Below are positions 1-9,886 of a DNA stretch of 64,000 bases, one piece after another. Position numbers and translations under genes: made by a program. Under the pieces are notes generated by a model. That model did not search any database and had not been told where the DNA came from. It saw only the letters and a list, made by a program, of their open reading frames with translations. The stretch is taken from NCBI GenBank assembly GCA_030652035.1, contig JAUSBJ010000039.1, positions 1 to 64,000 on the forward strand, in the 5' to 3' direction. Each line of letters starts with the position of its first letter. Positions within the stretch are counted from its first letter, which is position 1. This stretch comes from Sulfurimicrobium sp. GTDB taxonomy: Bacteria > Pseudomonadota > Gammaproteobacteria > Burkholderiales > Sulfuricellaceae.

Positions 1-26
1 CGCCGGATTTCGGCTATGACTTCCAT
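1..26 (-). CDS. Start of a putative IS21 istA transposase (partial)
   Basis: ATG at 26-24 on the minus strand, preceded by CTGGAG about eight bases upstream, opens a frame reading MEVIAEIR before the window ends. This resembles the N-terminus of many IstA transposases, but eight residues cannot prove it. The call depends mainly on the repeated terminal sequence between this start and position 140. Confidence 0.35.
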
Positions 27-140
27 AGATAACACTCCAGTTTCTCCGGCACAAATACCGGATGGTTACACACCCCGGGGTGGAAACTATTGGACGCTGT
101 TTACCCCGGAAATCTGGAAAGTTTTGCACGCTGTTTTGCA
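1..140 (-). mobile_element. IS21-like element, terminal end only (runs off left edge)
   Basis: Read on the minus strand, this stretch begins TGCAAAACAG at 140 and contains two imperfect 23-base direct repeats (81-103 and 115-137, sharing TGGAAA and ACGCTGTTT), followed by a start codon at 26 with a GGAG ribosome site upstream. Multiple short terminal repeats starting with TG and preceding istA are typical of IS21-family ends. The boundary at about 140 is inferred because the bases just beyond it look like the right half of an integron attC site. The other end and the target duplication are outside the window. Confidence 0.5.
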
Positions 141-161
141 CCGGTTAGCTCTACGTTAGGA
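141..161 (+). other. attC right-half remnant
   Basis: The bases CCGGTTAGCTCTACGTTAGG, ending in the core GTTAGGA at 155-161 (consensus GTTRRRY), match the right arm of an attC site. They are comparable to the right arm of the site at 1480-1566, which reads CCGGTTACACGAAGCGTTAG. The left half is missing and IS21-like sequence begins at the expected stem, so the site appears to have been split by insertion. Cassette 1 starts at the crossover after G155. Confidence 0.55.
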
Positions 162-1560
162 TTTCGCACAAGTTGGTAGGGGATTCATGAATACGTGCAT
201 GACAATTACCTGTGGAACGTGTGAGCTAAATACTGACTGCAGGATCGGGTATTCGAATCGGCCCATCCAGCCGATCCAGTTTTCGTGCCCGCATTGTCAT
301 ACACAACTGGAAATCGTATTAGATATCTCCGAGGCTCCTCGCTCCAAATTCAGTTTTAAGGGGTGCGAACCATCGAAGCAACAAGCCAATGGCCCTTTCT
401 CCGGGAACAATCCTTTTGTCGATCTTCACTTGGATTTTCCGGTTAAATTCGGCGAGTATGTGCCAGGCGCCACTCCATGGTTTGCTTCGCTCACACAAGT
501 GGAGGAAGCGACAGGCGGGGACCGAAAGAAAGCTTTTGAAATGTCACAGTTTCATGCCGCCAGATTGCATGCCCTGAACCAGCTCTATCCAAGGGCCGAA
601 GAACTGAAGCGGATAATCAATCTCTATCATGGAAAGAACAAGCAACTCTTCCAGCGAAGGGCGGCTGAATACCTGGAGGAAGATCAAGAGCAATCTCTTC
701 TTCCGCAAGATCTGAACGCTACCCTTTACCGGGTTATAGCGAAAGCCTTCTTCCCTTTTGTTGTGCATGAACACGGGAGGGAGATTTCGGAAGAATTGCC
801 GAGGATGTTGTTCGCGCTCGACAGCGCGGCCTTGGATTCGTTTATTGATGAGATATTTAGTTCCGGATTCGTAGATGCCCTTCAGAGAGATTGCCTGAGA
901 ATCTACCCAAAGATATTTGATGCCGAGTTGCCATTGCGGCCCGCATTATTTCTCGATCTCATCAAGGGGAATGAATCGGAAATGGTCGCCGGCCGTGTCT
1001 CTTCAAGCGACTTCTTCAGCTTTAAGGATCTCTACAAAGACATTTTGGAAATTATCGGCAGGCAACTCGTGCTGGTCGCCGGGATCAATAATCTCTTGCA
1101 TAGAGGAAACGCAAACTCGTTTAGGGTTATTGATGGCGGCTCGTTGAGTGGTTTGCGAAAGTTATCCGAAAAGACCCTTTCCGACAAGTTCAAGTACCTA
1201 GACGATTGTTGGTACAACCTCTCCCAAGACGTTTTTAATCTTGGGCTGAGAAACGCCATCGCTCACAATAATGTTCTGTATGATCAGTCAACACAGGTCA
1301 TTACCTATTTCCCAGATGGTGGCCGGCTCGATAAAGCCCAGGGGAGAGACCTTGCGTTTCTCGATTTCATGCGTTTACTGCTCGTAGCATTCCGCGAAAT
1401 GCATAATCTGCATCATGTCATCAAGTCTTTGTTTTATTACAAGTTTCTAATCTACGACCAGCATCATGTCCATGGACAATCCTAACAATCGCGCGAACTC
1501 GGACGACCACAAGCGGCGCCGCTTCGCTCTGCCACTTTCGGTCGCCGGTTACACGAAGCG
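156..1560 (+). mobile_element. Integron gene cassette 1
   Basis: The unit between two attC crossover points (G155/T156 and G1560/T1561). It holds one gene starting 31 bases after the crossover and ends with its own attC, whose left core overlaps the stop codon. This is standard cassette geometry: attC is 3' of the gene and genes face away from the integrase. The integrase gene would therefore lie to the left, outside the window. Confidence 0.6.
187..1485 (+). CDS. Cassette-encoded protein with N-terminal zinc ribbon and HEPN-like RxxxxH motif
   Basis: 432 residues, starting ATG after TAGGGGAT. I do not recognise the family. The N-terminus has a zinc-ribbon pattern, CxxC at 9-12 and CxxC at 34-37, suggesting metal-stabilised nucleic acid or protein binding. 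The middle is helical-looking and charged. Near the C-terminus, LRNAIAHNN gives R355-N-A-I-A-H360. This matches the Rx4-6H active-site motif of HEPN-domain ribonucleases, including the polar residue after Arg. HEPN proteins are common in toxin-antitoxin and abortive-infection systems, so an RNase or defence role is a reasonable but unproven guess. Base composition is clearly more AT-rich than in the core genes after 2.3 kb, in keeping with a transferred cassette. The stop codon lies inside attC. Confidence 0.6.
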   Translation: MNTCMTITCGTCELNTDCRIGYSNRPIQPIQFSCPHCHTQLEIVLDISEAPRSKFSFKGCEPSKQQANGPFSGNNPFVDLHLDFPVKFGEYVPGATPWFASLTQVEEATGGDRKKAFEMSQFHAARLHALNQLYPRAEELKRIINLYHGKNKQLFQRRAAEYLEEDQEQSLLPQDLNATLYRVIAKAFFPFVVHEHGREISEELPRMLFALDSAALDSFIDEIFSSGFVDALQRDCLRIYPKIFDAELPLRPALFLDLIKGNESEMVAGRVSSSDFFSFKDLYKDILEIIGRQLVLVAGINNLLHRGNANSFRVIDGGSLSGLRKLSEKTLSDKFKYLDDCWYNLSQDVFNLGLRNAIAHNNVLYDQSTQVITYFPDGGRLDKAQGRDLAFLDFMRLLLVAFREMHNLHHVIKSLFYYKFLIYDQHHVHGQS

Positions 1561-1566
1561 TTAGCA
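1480..1566 (+). repeat. attC recombination site of cassette 1
   Basis: The left core TCCTAAC (1480-1486) and right core GTTAGCA (1560-1566) flank an imperfect palindrome. The left arm begins TAACAATCGCGCGAACTCGG and the right arm ends CCGGTTACACGAAGCGTTAG, with GACGACC and GGTCGCC as inner complements. The layout closely follows the well-known aadA-type attC (TAACAAT...GCGTTAG). At 87 bases it is within the usual attC range. It would fold into the single-stranded hairpin bound by integron integrase. Confidence 0.75.
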
Positions 1567-2041
1567 AAACCGTTTTTTTACCAGAGGGAGTTTGATGTGG
1601 AAGAAACTACGTTCTTTGAGTATGAAGGCGTCCGAGTTACAAACACTCGGTTTATCGTAGATGGACAAACCTTTGCGATGAACAATATCACCTCGGTTAA
1701 GCCACTCGAGCAAAAGCCGAACCGAATTATTCCCGGATTATTGATTCTGATTGGCATATTGGTTGCGATCAATAGCAATACTGACGCCCTATTTATTGCT
1801 TTAATTGGGGCCATTTGGTGGGCACTTCAGAAAACCGTTTATCACGTGATGTTGCACACCGCTGGCGGAGAAACAAGCGCTCTAAAAACCCACCAAAGAG
1901 AATATTTACAAAGAATTGTTACTGCGCTTAATAACGCGATTGTCCATCGTGGATAAAGAGAACATGGCTAACAAACGCTTCGAGTGAGACGCTACAACAG
2001 CCGGCTTCAACGCCTGTTTGCGCGCCCCTCAAGCTAAACGG
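1561..2041 (+). mobile_element. Integron gene cassette 2 (probably last of the array)
   Basis: Bounded by the crossover at 1560/1561 and by a degenerate attC ending near 2046. It carries one small membrane protein gene starting 36 bases after the crossover. Beyond it the sequence changes to core chromosome with a tRNA gene, so this appears to be the distal end of the array. The imperfect right core may have made this last cassette harder to excise. Confidence 0.55.
1597..1956 (+). CDS. Small two-helix membrane protein, DUF6232-like
   Basis: 119 residues starting at GTG 1597, chosen because AGAGGGAG lies about six bases upstream; the ATG at 1595 is out of frame. The N-terminal ~45 residues (FFEYEGVRVTNTRFIVDG and onwards) look like a small beta-rich domain. 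Two adjacent hydrophobic segments follow at about residues 48-60 and 63-82, then a short soluble tail. This resembles DUF6232 proteins, which are common in mobile cassettes and have no established function. It is the only gene of integron cassette 2. No enzymatic motif is visible. Confidence 0.6.
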   Translation: MEETTFFEYEGVRVTNTRFIVDGQTFAMNNITSVKPLEQKPNRIIPGLLILIGILVAINSNTDALFIALIGAIWWALQKTVYHVMLHTAGGETSALKTHQREYLQRIVTALNNAIVHRG

Positions 2042-2046
2042 TAGGC
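1966..2046 (+). repeat. Degenerate attC site of cassette 2
   Basis: The left core GGCTAAC (1966-1972) and a right core GGTAGGC (2040-2046, one mismatch to GTTRRRY) flank arms that can pair: GCTTCGAGTGAGACGC on the left, and the complement of GCGCGCCCCTCAAGC on the right. The spacing of 81 bases suits attC. The cores are weaker than in the site at 1480-1566, so recombination competence is uncertain. Confidence 0.5.
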
Positions 2047-2103
2047 AATAATCTTAATTGCTTCAGTAGATCAGCCTACTATAGGCCTACTAGCACTGGA
2101 AAT

Positions 2104-2132
2104 AAAAAAGGCCTGCATCGCTGCAAGCCTTT
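2104..2132 (-). terminator. Rho-independent terminator of tRNA-Asn
   Basis: On the minus strand an 11-base-pair stem (one G-T pair) with a GCGA loop is followed by a run of six T residues. It begins seven bases after the tRNA 3' end, as expected for its terminator. Confidence 0.8.
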
Positions 2133-2139
2133 ATTTATC

Positions 2140-2215
2140 TGGCTCCCCGACCTGGACTCGAACCAGGGACCTGCGGATTAACAGTCCGTCGCTCTACCGA
2201 CTGAGCTATCAGGGA
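2140..2215 (-). tRNA. tRNA-Asn (anticodon GTT)
   Basis: A 76-base cloverleaf with acceptor TCCCTGA/TCGGGGA, D-arm GCTCAGTCGGTAGAGC, anticodon arm CGGACTGTTAATCCG giving anticodon GTT, and T-arm CTGG-TTCGAGTC-CAGG. A genomically encoded CCA follows the discriminator G. It reads asparagine AAC/AAU codons. It lies next to the end of the integron cassette array. Confidence 0.95.
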
Positions 2216-2362
2216 ATTGACAAGCCAGCATTCTAAGCAGTTGGCGCCTTCAGGTCAACCCGTTGAGAGCAAAAATCTCGTTCCGTGGCTTATAGCGCGA
2301 TTCTGCACGAGGTGGCATTTTCGGCTAGAATTCACATCCCTGATCAACCTTAGTCTTTGAAA

Positions 2363-2716
2363 ATGAGCCATACCCAATCCCTGATTATTGACGTCAATCT
2401 CCACGACTTCGAACAGCGCGTGATTGAAGCTTCCAAAACCCTGCCTGTGCTGGTGGATTTCTGGGCTGACTGGTGCCCGCCCTGCCTGGCGTTGTCGCCG
2501 GTGCTGGACCGAGTGGTTAAGGCCTATGCCGGCAAATTCACGCTTGCCAAGGTGGAAGTGGACGAGGGCGACAACATGAAGCTTGCAGGCCGTTATGGGC
2601 TACGCGGCTTTCCTACTGTGCTGATGTTTGTCAATGGCGAGGAAGTCGGCCGCTTCGCCAGCGCGAAACCCGAGCACTGGGTGCGCGAATTCGTTGAGCA
2701 GCACTGCGGCTGCTGA
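2363..2716 (+). CDS. Thioredoxin-domain protein (WCPPC active site)
   Basis: 117 residues from ATG 2363; a TTG two codons earlier is also possible. Single thioredoxin fold: FWADWCPPC gives the redox pair C38/C41, and the cis-proline segment GFPTVLMF follows. CPPC differs from the CGPC of classical thioredoxin and resembles the N-terminal domain of the chaperedoxin CnoX/YbbN family, but the TPR half of that family is absent. Cytoplasmic, as there is no signal peptide. The function is probably disulfide reduction or a redox-linked chaperone role; the partner is unknown. It sits 10 bases upstream of ychJ, so the two are probably co-transcribed. Confidence 0.8.
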   Translation: MSHTQSLIIDVNLHDFEQRVIEASKTLPVLVDFWADWCPPCLALSPVLDRVVKAYAGKFTLAKVEVDEGDNMKLAGRYGLRGFPTVLMFVNGEEVGRFASAKPEHWVREFVEQHCGC

Positions 2717-2726
2717 AGACGTCTTC

Positions 2727-3185
2727 ATGAGCGCCGTCTGCCCATGCGGGTCCGGGGCAAGGTACGAAGAATGTTGCGCGCCCTACCTGAAGGGCGCGGC
2801 TTCAGCGCCCACGGCTGAAGCCTTGATGCGTTCCCGCTACAGCGCTTTTGTCGAGCGGGATTGGGACTATCTGAATCGCACCCAGATTGCGCAGGACAAT
2901 GGGCCGCCCACGCCGGACATGGTGTGGCTGGGCCTGGAGGTTCTGGCAACAGAGGCAGGCGGTGCCGAGGATAAGGAAGGCACGGTCGAGTTCGTTGCGC
3001 GCTATAGCCATCAGGGCAGCGATGCGGCGCTGCATGAGGTCAGCCGCTTTCAGAAAGTGGGTGGCAAGTGGCTTTACGTGGACGGCACGTTTCCCCGCCC
3101 GGACAAAAAACCCAAGTCAGGCCGTAACGACCCCTGCCCCTGCGGGAGCGGACTTAAATTCAAGAAATGTTGCGGGAGAAGCTGA
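2727..3185 (+). CDS. ychJ: YchJ family protein with two SEC-C motifs
   Basis: 152 residues from ATG 2727. A SEC-C zinc motif (CPCGSGARYEECC) lies at the extreme N-terminus and a second (DPCPCGSGLKFKKCC) at the C-terminus. Between them is the NTF2-like YchJ middle domain (ALMRSRYSAFVERDWDYLNRT). The SEC-C motif binds zinc and is shared with the SecA tail. The cellular role of YchJ/UPF0225 proteins is not established. Length is normal for the family. It lies directly downstream of the thioredoxin-like gene and converges with ftsB. Confidence 0.9.
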   Translation: MSAVCPCGSGARYEECCAPYLKGAASAPTAEALMRSRYSAFVERDWDYLNRTQIAQDNGPPTPDMVWLGLEVLATEAGGAEDKEGTVEFVARYSHQGSDAALHEVSRFQKVGGKWLYVDGTFPRPDKKPKSGRNDPCPCGSGLKFKKCCGRS

Positions 3186-3192
3186 GCTGGCG

Positions 3193-3552
3193 TCAGTGTT
3201 TGGCTGAAGCAGCGGGCGGTTTGGCCGCGGACTGAGGCGATTCCGGTTTGGCGCCACTGGCTTGAGGGGGCAACGGACGTTCGCCTTCCAGCACCTGGAA
3301 AAACACTTCGTCCTGCTTGATCATCCCAAGTTCGCTGCGCGCCCGTTCCTCGATGGCACCGTACCCCTGCTTCAGGTCACGCACCTCGGCATCGAGGGAG
3401 GCATTGCGCGCCTTCAGGCCTTGATTGACCTTTTTTTGCGCGGCAATCTTCTGGTCCACTTCCCATACGCGCAGCCAGCTCCCCTTCCCAAGCCATAGCG
3501 GGTACTGCAACGCGGCGATGACAAGCACCAGAAACAGCGTCAGCCAGCGCAT
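3193..3552 (-). CDS. ftsB: Cell division protein FtsB
   Basis: 119 residues. One N-terminal membrane helix (about residues 3-20) is followed by a periplasmic coiled coil ([20 protein letters not shown]) and the conserved [12 protein letters not shown] region near residue 72. The tail after about residue 95 is rich in Pro/Ala/Lys, which is common in betaproteobacterial versions. FtsB forms the FtsQLB complex that signals to septal peptidoglycan synthesis. It is the last gene of the pyrG-kdsA-eno-ftsB operon, 22 bases after eno, a classic arrangement. Confidence 0.92.
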   Translation of the reverse strand: MRWLTLFLVLVIAALQYPLWLGKGSWLRVWEVDQKIAAQKKVNQGLKARNASLDAEVRDLKQGYGAIEERARSELGMIKQDEVFFQVLEGERPLPPQASGAKPESPQSAAKPPAASAKH

Positions 3553-3574
3553 GGGAAGGAGTTAAGCTCCCGGT

Positions 3575-4879
<1,305 letters not shown>

Positions 4880-4890
4880 TCAGTTATCTA

Positions 4891-5729
4891 TCACAATTTC
4901 ATTTCAGCGAAACCTTGCTGCTTCACCAGTTCATCCAACTGCTTGAGGGTGCTCAGCAATTCTCGGATCTTTCCCAGGGGCCAGGCATTGGGACCGTCCG
5001 AAAGGGCTTTTGCCGGATCGGGGTGGGTTTCCATGAATATCCCGGCGATCCCGCTTGCCACCGCCGCACGCGCCAGCACCGGCACGAATTCGCGCTGTCC
5101 GCCGCTCTTGTCACCCTGCCCGCCCGGCAACTGCACCGAGTGGGTAGCATCGAATACCACCGGGCAATTCGTATCGCGCATGACCGCCAGCGAACGCATG
5201 TCCGATACCAGATTGTTGTAGCCGAAGGACACGCCGCGCTCGCAGACCATGATGTTATCTTGGCCGCCATTGGCTTCACGTGCCTTTTCGACCACGTTTT
5301 TCATATCCCAGGGGGCGAGAAACTGGCCCTTCTTGATATTCACCGGCTTGCCGCAACTCGCCACGGCGTGAATGAAATCGGTCTGGCGGCAAAGGAAGGC
5401 AGGAGTTTGCAACACGTCCACCACTGACGCCACGACCGGGATTTCTTCCTCGGTATGCACATCGGTCAGCACCGGCACGCCGATCTGGCGCTTCACTTCA
5501 GCCAGAATGCGCAAACCCTCGTCCATGCCAAAGCCGCGGAAAGATTTTCCGGAACTGCGGTTGGCCTTGTCATAGGAAGACTTGTAAATAAAGTTTATAC
5601 CGACCTGGTTACAGATTTCTTTCAGTTGACCGGCCGTATCCAGCGCCATCTGCTCGGATTCGATGACACAGGGGCCCGCAATCAGAAATAGCGGCTGTTG
5701 CAGGCCCGCTTCAAAGCCACATAGCTTCA

Positions 5730-5730
<1 letters not shown>
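4891..5730 (-). CDS. kdsA: 3-deoxy-D-manno-octulosonate 8-phosphate synthase
   Basis: 279 residues. Condenses phosphoenolpyruvate with arabinose 5-phosphate to give KDO-8-phosphate, a step towards the lipopolysaccharide inner core. Signatures are [10 protein letters not shown], the [20 protein letters not shown] substrate loop, [11 protein letters not shown] and the [11 protein letters not shown] segment. Asparagine in NFIYKSS suggests the metal-independent class, by analogy with the E. coli enzyme. Its ATG overlaps the pyrG stop codon by one base (TAATG), suggesting translational coupling. Confidence 0.97.
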
Positions 5731-7583
<1,853 letters not shown>

Positions 7584-7594
7584 TCATTACGACC

Positions 7595-8452
7595 ATGACG
7601 AAAAATACCGCCACGCTCCTGATCAGTTGCCCAGACCGCAAAGGCCTGGTGGCGACCATCGCCGAATTCCTGTACCGCCATAACGCCAACATCCTGCATG
7701 CCGACCAGCACCAGGACAGCGAAAACAAGCTGTTTCTGATGCGGGTGGAGTGGGATCTGGAAGAGTTCAATCTCGAAATCTCCGAGTTCGAACGGCTGTT
7801 TGCGCCCATCGCCGCCCAGTTCGAGATGCAGTGGCGGCTGGCCTTGTCCAGCCACCGCCCCAAAGTGGCGATTTTCGTCTCGCGCTATGATCACTGCCTG
7901 GCCGACCTGCTCTACCGCCATCAGGCCGGCGAGCTGCACTGCGACATCCCCCTCATCATCAGCAACCACATCGACAACAAGTGGCTGGCGGATGCCTACC
8001 ACATCCCTTTCCAGCACATCGAGGTGCTCAAGGACGCCAAGGCGGAAGCCGAGAAAACCCAGCTCGCCCTGCTGCGCCACCACCATGTGGAACTGGTGAT
8101 CCTGGCGCGCTACATGCAAGTGTTGTCACACGATTTCATTCGCCACTATCCCAACCGCATCATCAATATCCATCACTCATTCCTGCCCGCCTTCAACGGC
8201 GCCAAGCCCTACCACCGTGCTTTCGAGCGCGGCGTGAAGCTGATCGGGGCGACCAGCCATTACGTGACGGAAACGCTGGACGACGGCCCGATCATCGAGC
8301 AGGACGTGGCGCGGGTTTCGCACCGCGACTCCCTCGACCACCTGATCCGCAAGGGCGCGGACCTGGAAAAAATCGTGCTCTCGCGCGCCGTGCGCTGGCA
8401 CATTGAAAACCGTGTGCTGGTCTATGCCAACAAGACCGTGGTGTTCGACTGA
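7595..8452 (+). CDS. purU: Formyltetrahydrofolate deformylase
   Basis: 285 residues from ATG 7595, chosen because homologues begin just before the TATLLISCPDRKGLVATIAEFL segment. An N-terminal ACT domain (residues ~5-85) is followed by a formyl-transferase fold with the NIHHSFLPAF active-site loop and the ATSHYVTETLDDGPII segment carrying the catalytic Asp. It hydrolyses 10-formyl-tetrahydrofolate to formate and tetrahydrofolate, balancing one-carbon pools. The upstream frame is open for 18 more codons. Transcribed divergently from pyrG. Confidence 0.93.
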   Translation: MTKNTATLLISCPDRKGLVATIAEFLYRHNANILHADQHQDSENKLFLMRVEWDLEEFNLEISEFERLFAPIAAQFEMQWRLALSSHRPKVAIFVSRYDHCLADLLYRHQAGELHCDIPLIISNHIDNKWLADAYHIPFQHIEVLKDAKAEAEKTQLALLRHHHVELVILARYMQVLSHDFIRHYPNRIINIHHSFLPAFNGAKPYHRAFERGVKLIGATSHYVTETLDDGPIIEQDVARVSHRDSLDHLIRKGADLEKIVLSRAVRWHIENRVLVYANKTVVFD

Positions 8453-8453
8453 C

Positions 8454-8717
8454 ATGAGTGCGGAACTGAGCGAACTGGTCGGCTACCCTGCGGCCATCCT
8501 GACCACCGTCGCCTTCGTGCCCCAGGCCTGGAAATCGTGGCGCACGCGCGACCTGTCCGGCATTTCCCTGCCCATGTACGCGCTGTTCACGCTTGGTGTC
8601 GCCTTCTGGCTGGCCTACGGCCTGCTGATCACCAGCACGCCGATCATCATCGGCAACGGCATCACCCTGGCGCTCGCCTCAGTGGTGCTGTGGCTCAAAC
8701 TGGTCGAGAAACGCTAG
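8454..8717 (+). CDS. SemiSWEET / PQ-loop membrane protein
   Basis: 87 residues from ATG 8454, one base after the purU stop, so probably translated by coupling. Three transmembrane helices: GYPAAILTTVAFVPQAWKSW with the PQ-like motif, then ISLPMYALFTLGVAFWLAYGLL, then IIIGNGITLALASVVLWLKL. This is the three-helix half-unit of SWEET transporters; SemiSWEETs dimerise to carry sugars or other small solutes by facilitated diffusion. The substrate cannot be told from the sequence. The linkage to purU may only reflect operon packing. Confidence 0.85.
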   Translation: MSAELSELVGYPAAILTTVAFVPQAWKSWRTRDLSGISLPMYALFTLGVAFWLAYGLLITSTPIIIGNGITLALASVVLWLKLVEKR

Positions 8718-8865
8718 TTCGCAGCCTGTCGAACTTAAAGGAAATCGGCTGCAAATCCACCTGTGCGGTCCATATTTCGCCGCTTTTTTGGGCAATAGAA
8801 CGACTATTGCCCTGCAAAACCGGACAAAATCTGTCCTCGCCCAGCCGAATTTTCGCTACGATTCT

Positions 8866-9405
8866 TCAAGTCCGACAGGCTGCCAGGTATTTTTCCCACG
8901 CGAAATACGGCCCCGGATCGGTCTTGCGATCCGGGGCGATGTTGTGGTGACCGGTGATGTCTTCGATGGGATAGGCTTTCTGCAAGGCCTGGGTCAGTTC
9001 CGCCAGTTTCTCGTACTGGATATCTTCATAGGGTTCGAAATCGCTGCCTTCCAGTTCGATGCCGATGGAAAAGTCATTGCAGCGCTCGCGCTCTTTCCAC
9101 TTCGAAATTCCGGCGTGCCAGGCGCGCAGGTTGCAGGAAACGAACTGGATGATTTCGCCATCGCGGCGGATGAGGAAATGGCTGGATACGCGCAGATCGG
9201 CTATGGCGCGGAAATATTCGTGCGCATTGGGATCGAGACGGTTGGTGAAGAACTCGATGATAGCGTTCCCGCCGTATTCGCGCGGCGGCAGGCTGATATT
9301 GTGGATCACCAGCAGATTGATGGGCTCTTCTGGTTCCCGCTCATCGAAATTGGGAGAAGGGATGAAGCGCACCCCTTTTAAAAAACCTGACTGATCTATT
9401 TCCAC
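8866..9405 (-). CDS. ampD: 1,6-anhydro-N-acetylmuramyl-L-alanine amidase AmpD
   Basis: 179 residues from GTG 9405, preceded by AAAGGA. Amidase_2 fold with zinc ligands H35 (LLVIHNIS), H153 and D163 (GHHNIAPDRKTDPG), matching the AmpD H-H-D set. It cleaves the lactyl-amide bond of anhydro-muropeptides during cytoplasmic cell-wall recycling; in organisms with AmpR/AmpC it thereby limits beta-lactamase induction. No signal peptide, as expected for cytoplasmic AmpD. It follows a thioredoxin-like gene by 13 bases. Confidence 0.95.
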   Translation of the reverse strand: MEIDQSGFLKGVRFIPSPNFDEREPEEPINLLVIHNISLPPREYGGNAIIEFFTNRLDPNAHEYFRAIADLRVSSHFLIRRDGEIIQFVSCNLRAWHAGISKWKERERCNDFSIGIELEGSDFEPYEDIQYEKLAELTQALQKAYPIEDITGHHNIAPDRKTDPGPYFAWEKYLAACRT

Positions 9406-9418
9406 TCTTCACATCCTT

Positions 9419-9760
9419 TCAAGGTTCATCCTGTGGCGGAGCGGCCAGGGCCTGCTCCAGCGCCTGTTTCATTTTCATCGCTGTCACTTCGCTCTCGATC
9501 GGCGCATGGTAGCGCCCATCCACGAATAGAAACAGCGCAGGCAGGTGAAACACCTCGTAAGCCCGCGCCAGCCCCATGCTCTGCTGCACATCCACTTTAT
9601 ACAAACCGCTCACCATGCCGGCCACCGCCTCGGGCAGCAGCTTTTCCACTTTGCGGCAGGTGCCGCAACCGGGTGCGCCGAACATCACCAGCACCGGGCC
9701 GCTGGACGCTGCCAGCTCATGGTGGAAATCGAATTCGGCCAGAGATTTAAAATACAGCAT
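9419..9760 (-). CDS. Thioredoxin-family protein (CGTC)
   Basis: 113 residues, one thioredoxin domain. FGAPGCGTCRKVEKLLPEA carries the redox pair C32/C35; the cis-proline segment is LPALFLFVDG. There is no signal peptide or membrane helix, so it is probably cytoplasmic. The CGTC motif is unusual compared with CGPC and should shift redox potential. Its partner is unknown. It is probably in an operon with ampD, 13 bases downstream. Confidence 0.8.
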   Translation of the reverse strand: MLYFKSLAEFDFHHELAASSGPVLVMFGAPGCGTCRKVEKLLPEAVAGMVSGLYKVDVQQSMGLARAYEVFHLPALFLFVDGRYHAPIESEVTAMKMKQALEQALAAPPQDEP

Positions 9761-9886
9761 AGCCGGTCACTTTAAGGGAAATCCGGGCAGAGCGGCAAGC
9801 GCCCATTGCCTTCGGTCCATTTAGATTGCAGCCATGAACAGGCGCGTTCACAATGGTTTTATTGTGTCAGCGCGATAATCCAATTC

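Noticed and set aside
8790-8812. GGGCAATAG/CTATTGCCC hairpin between the SemiSWEET and ampD genes, considered as a terminator
   Set aside because: The T run lies on the wrong side for the SemiSWEET gene, and on the minus strand the stem is followed by A residues, so it is not an intrinsic terminator.
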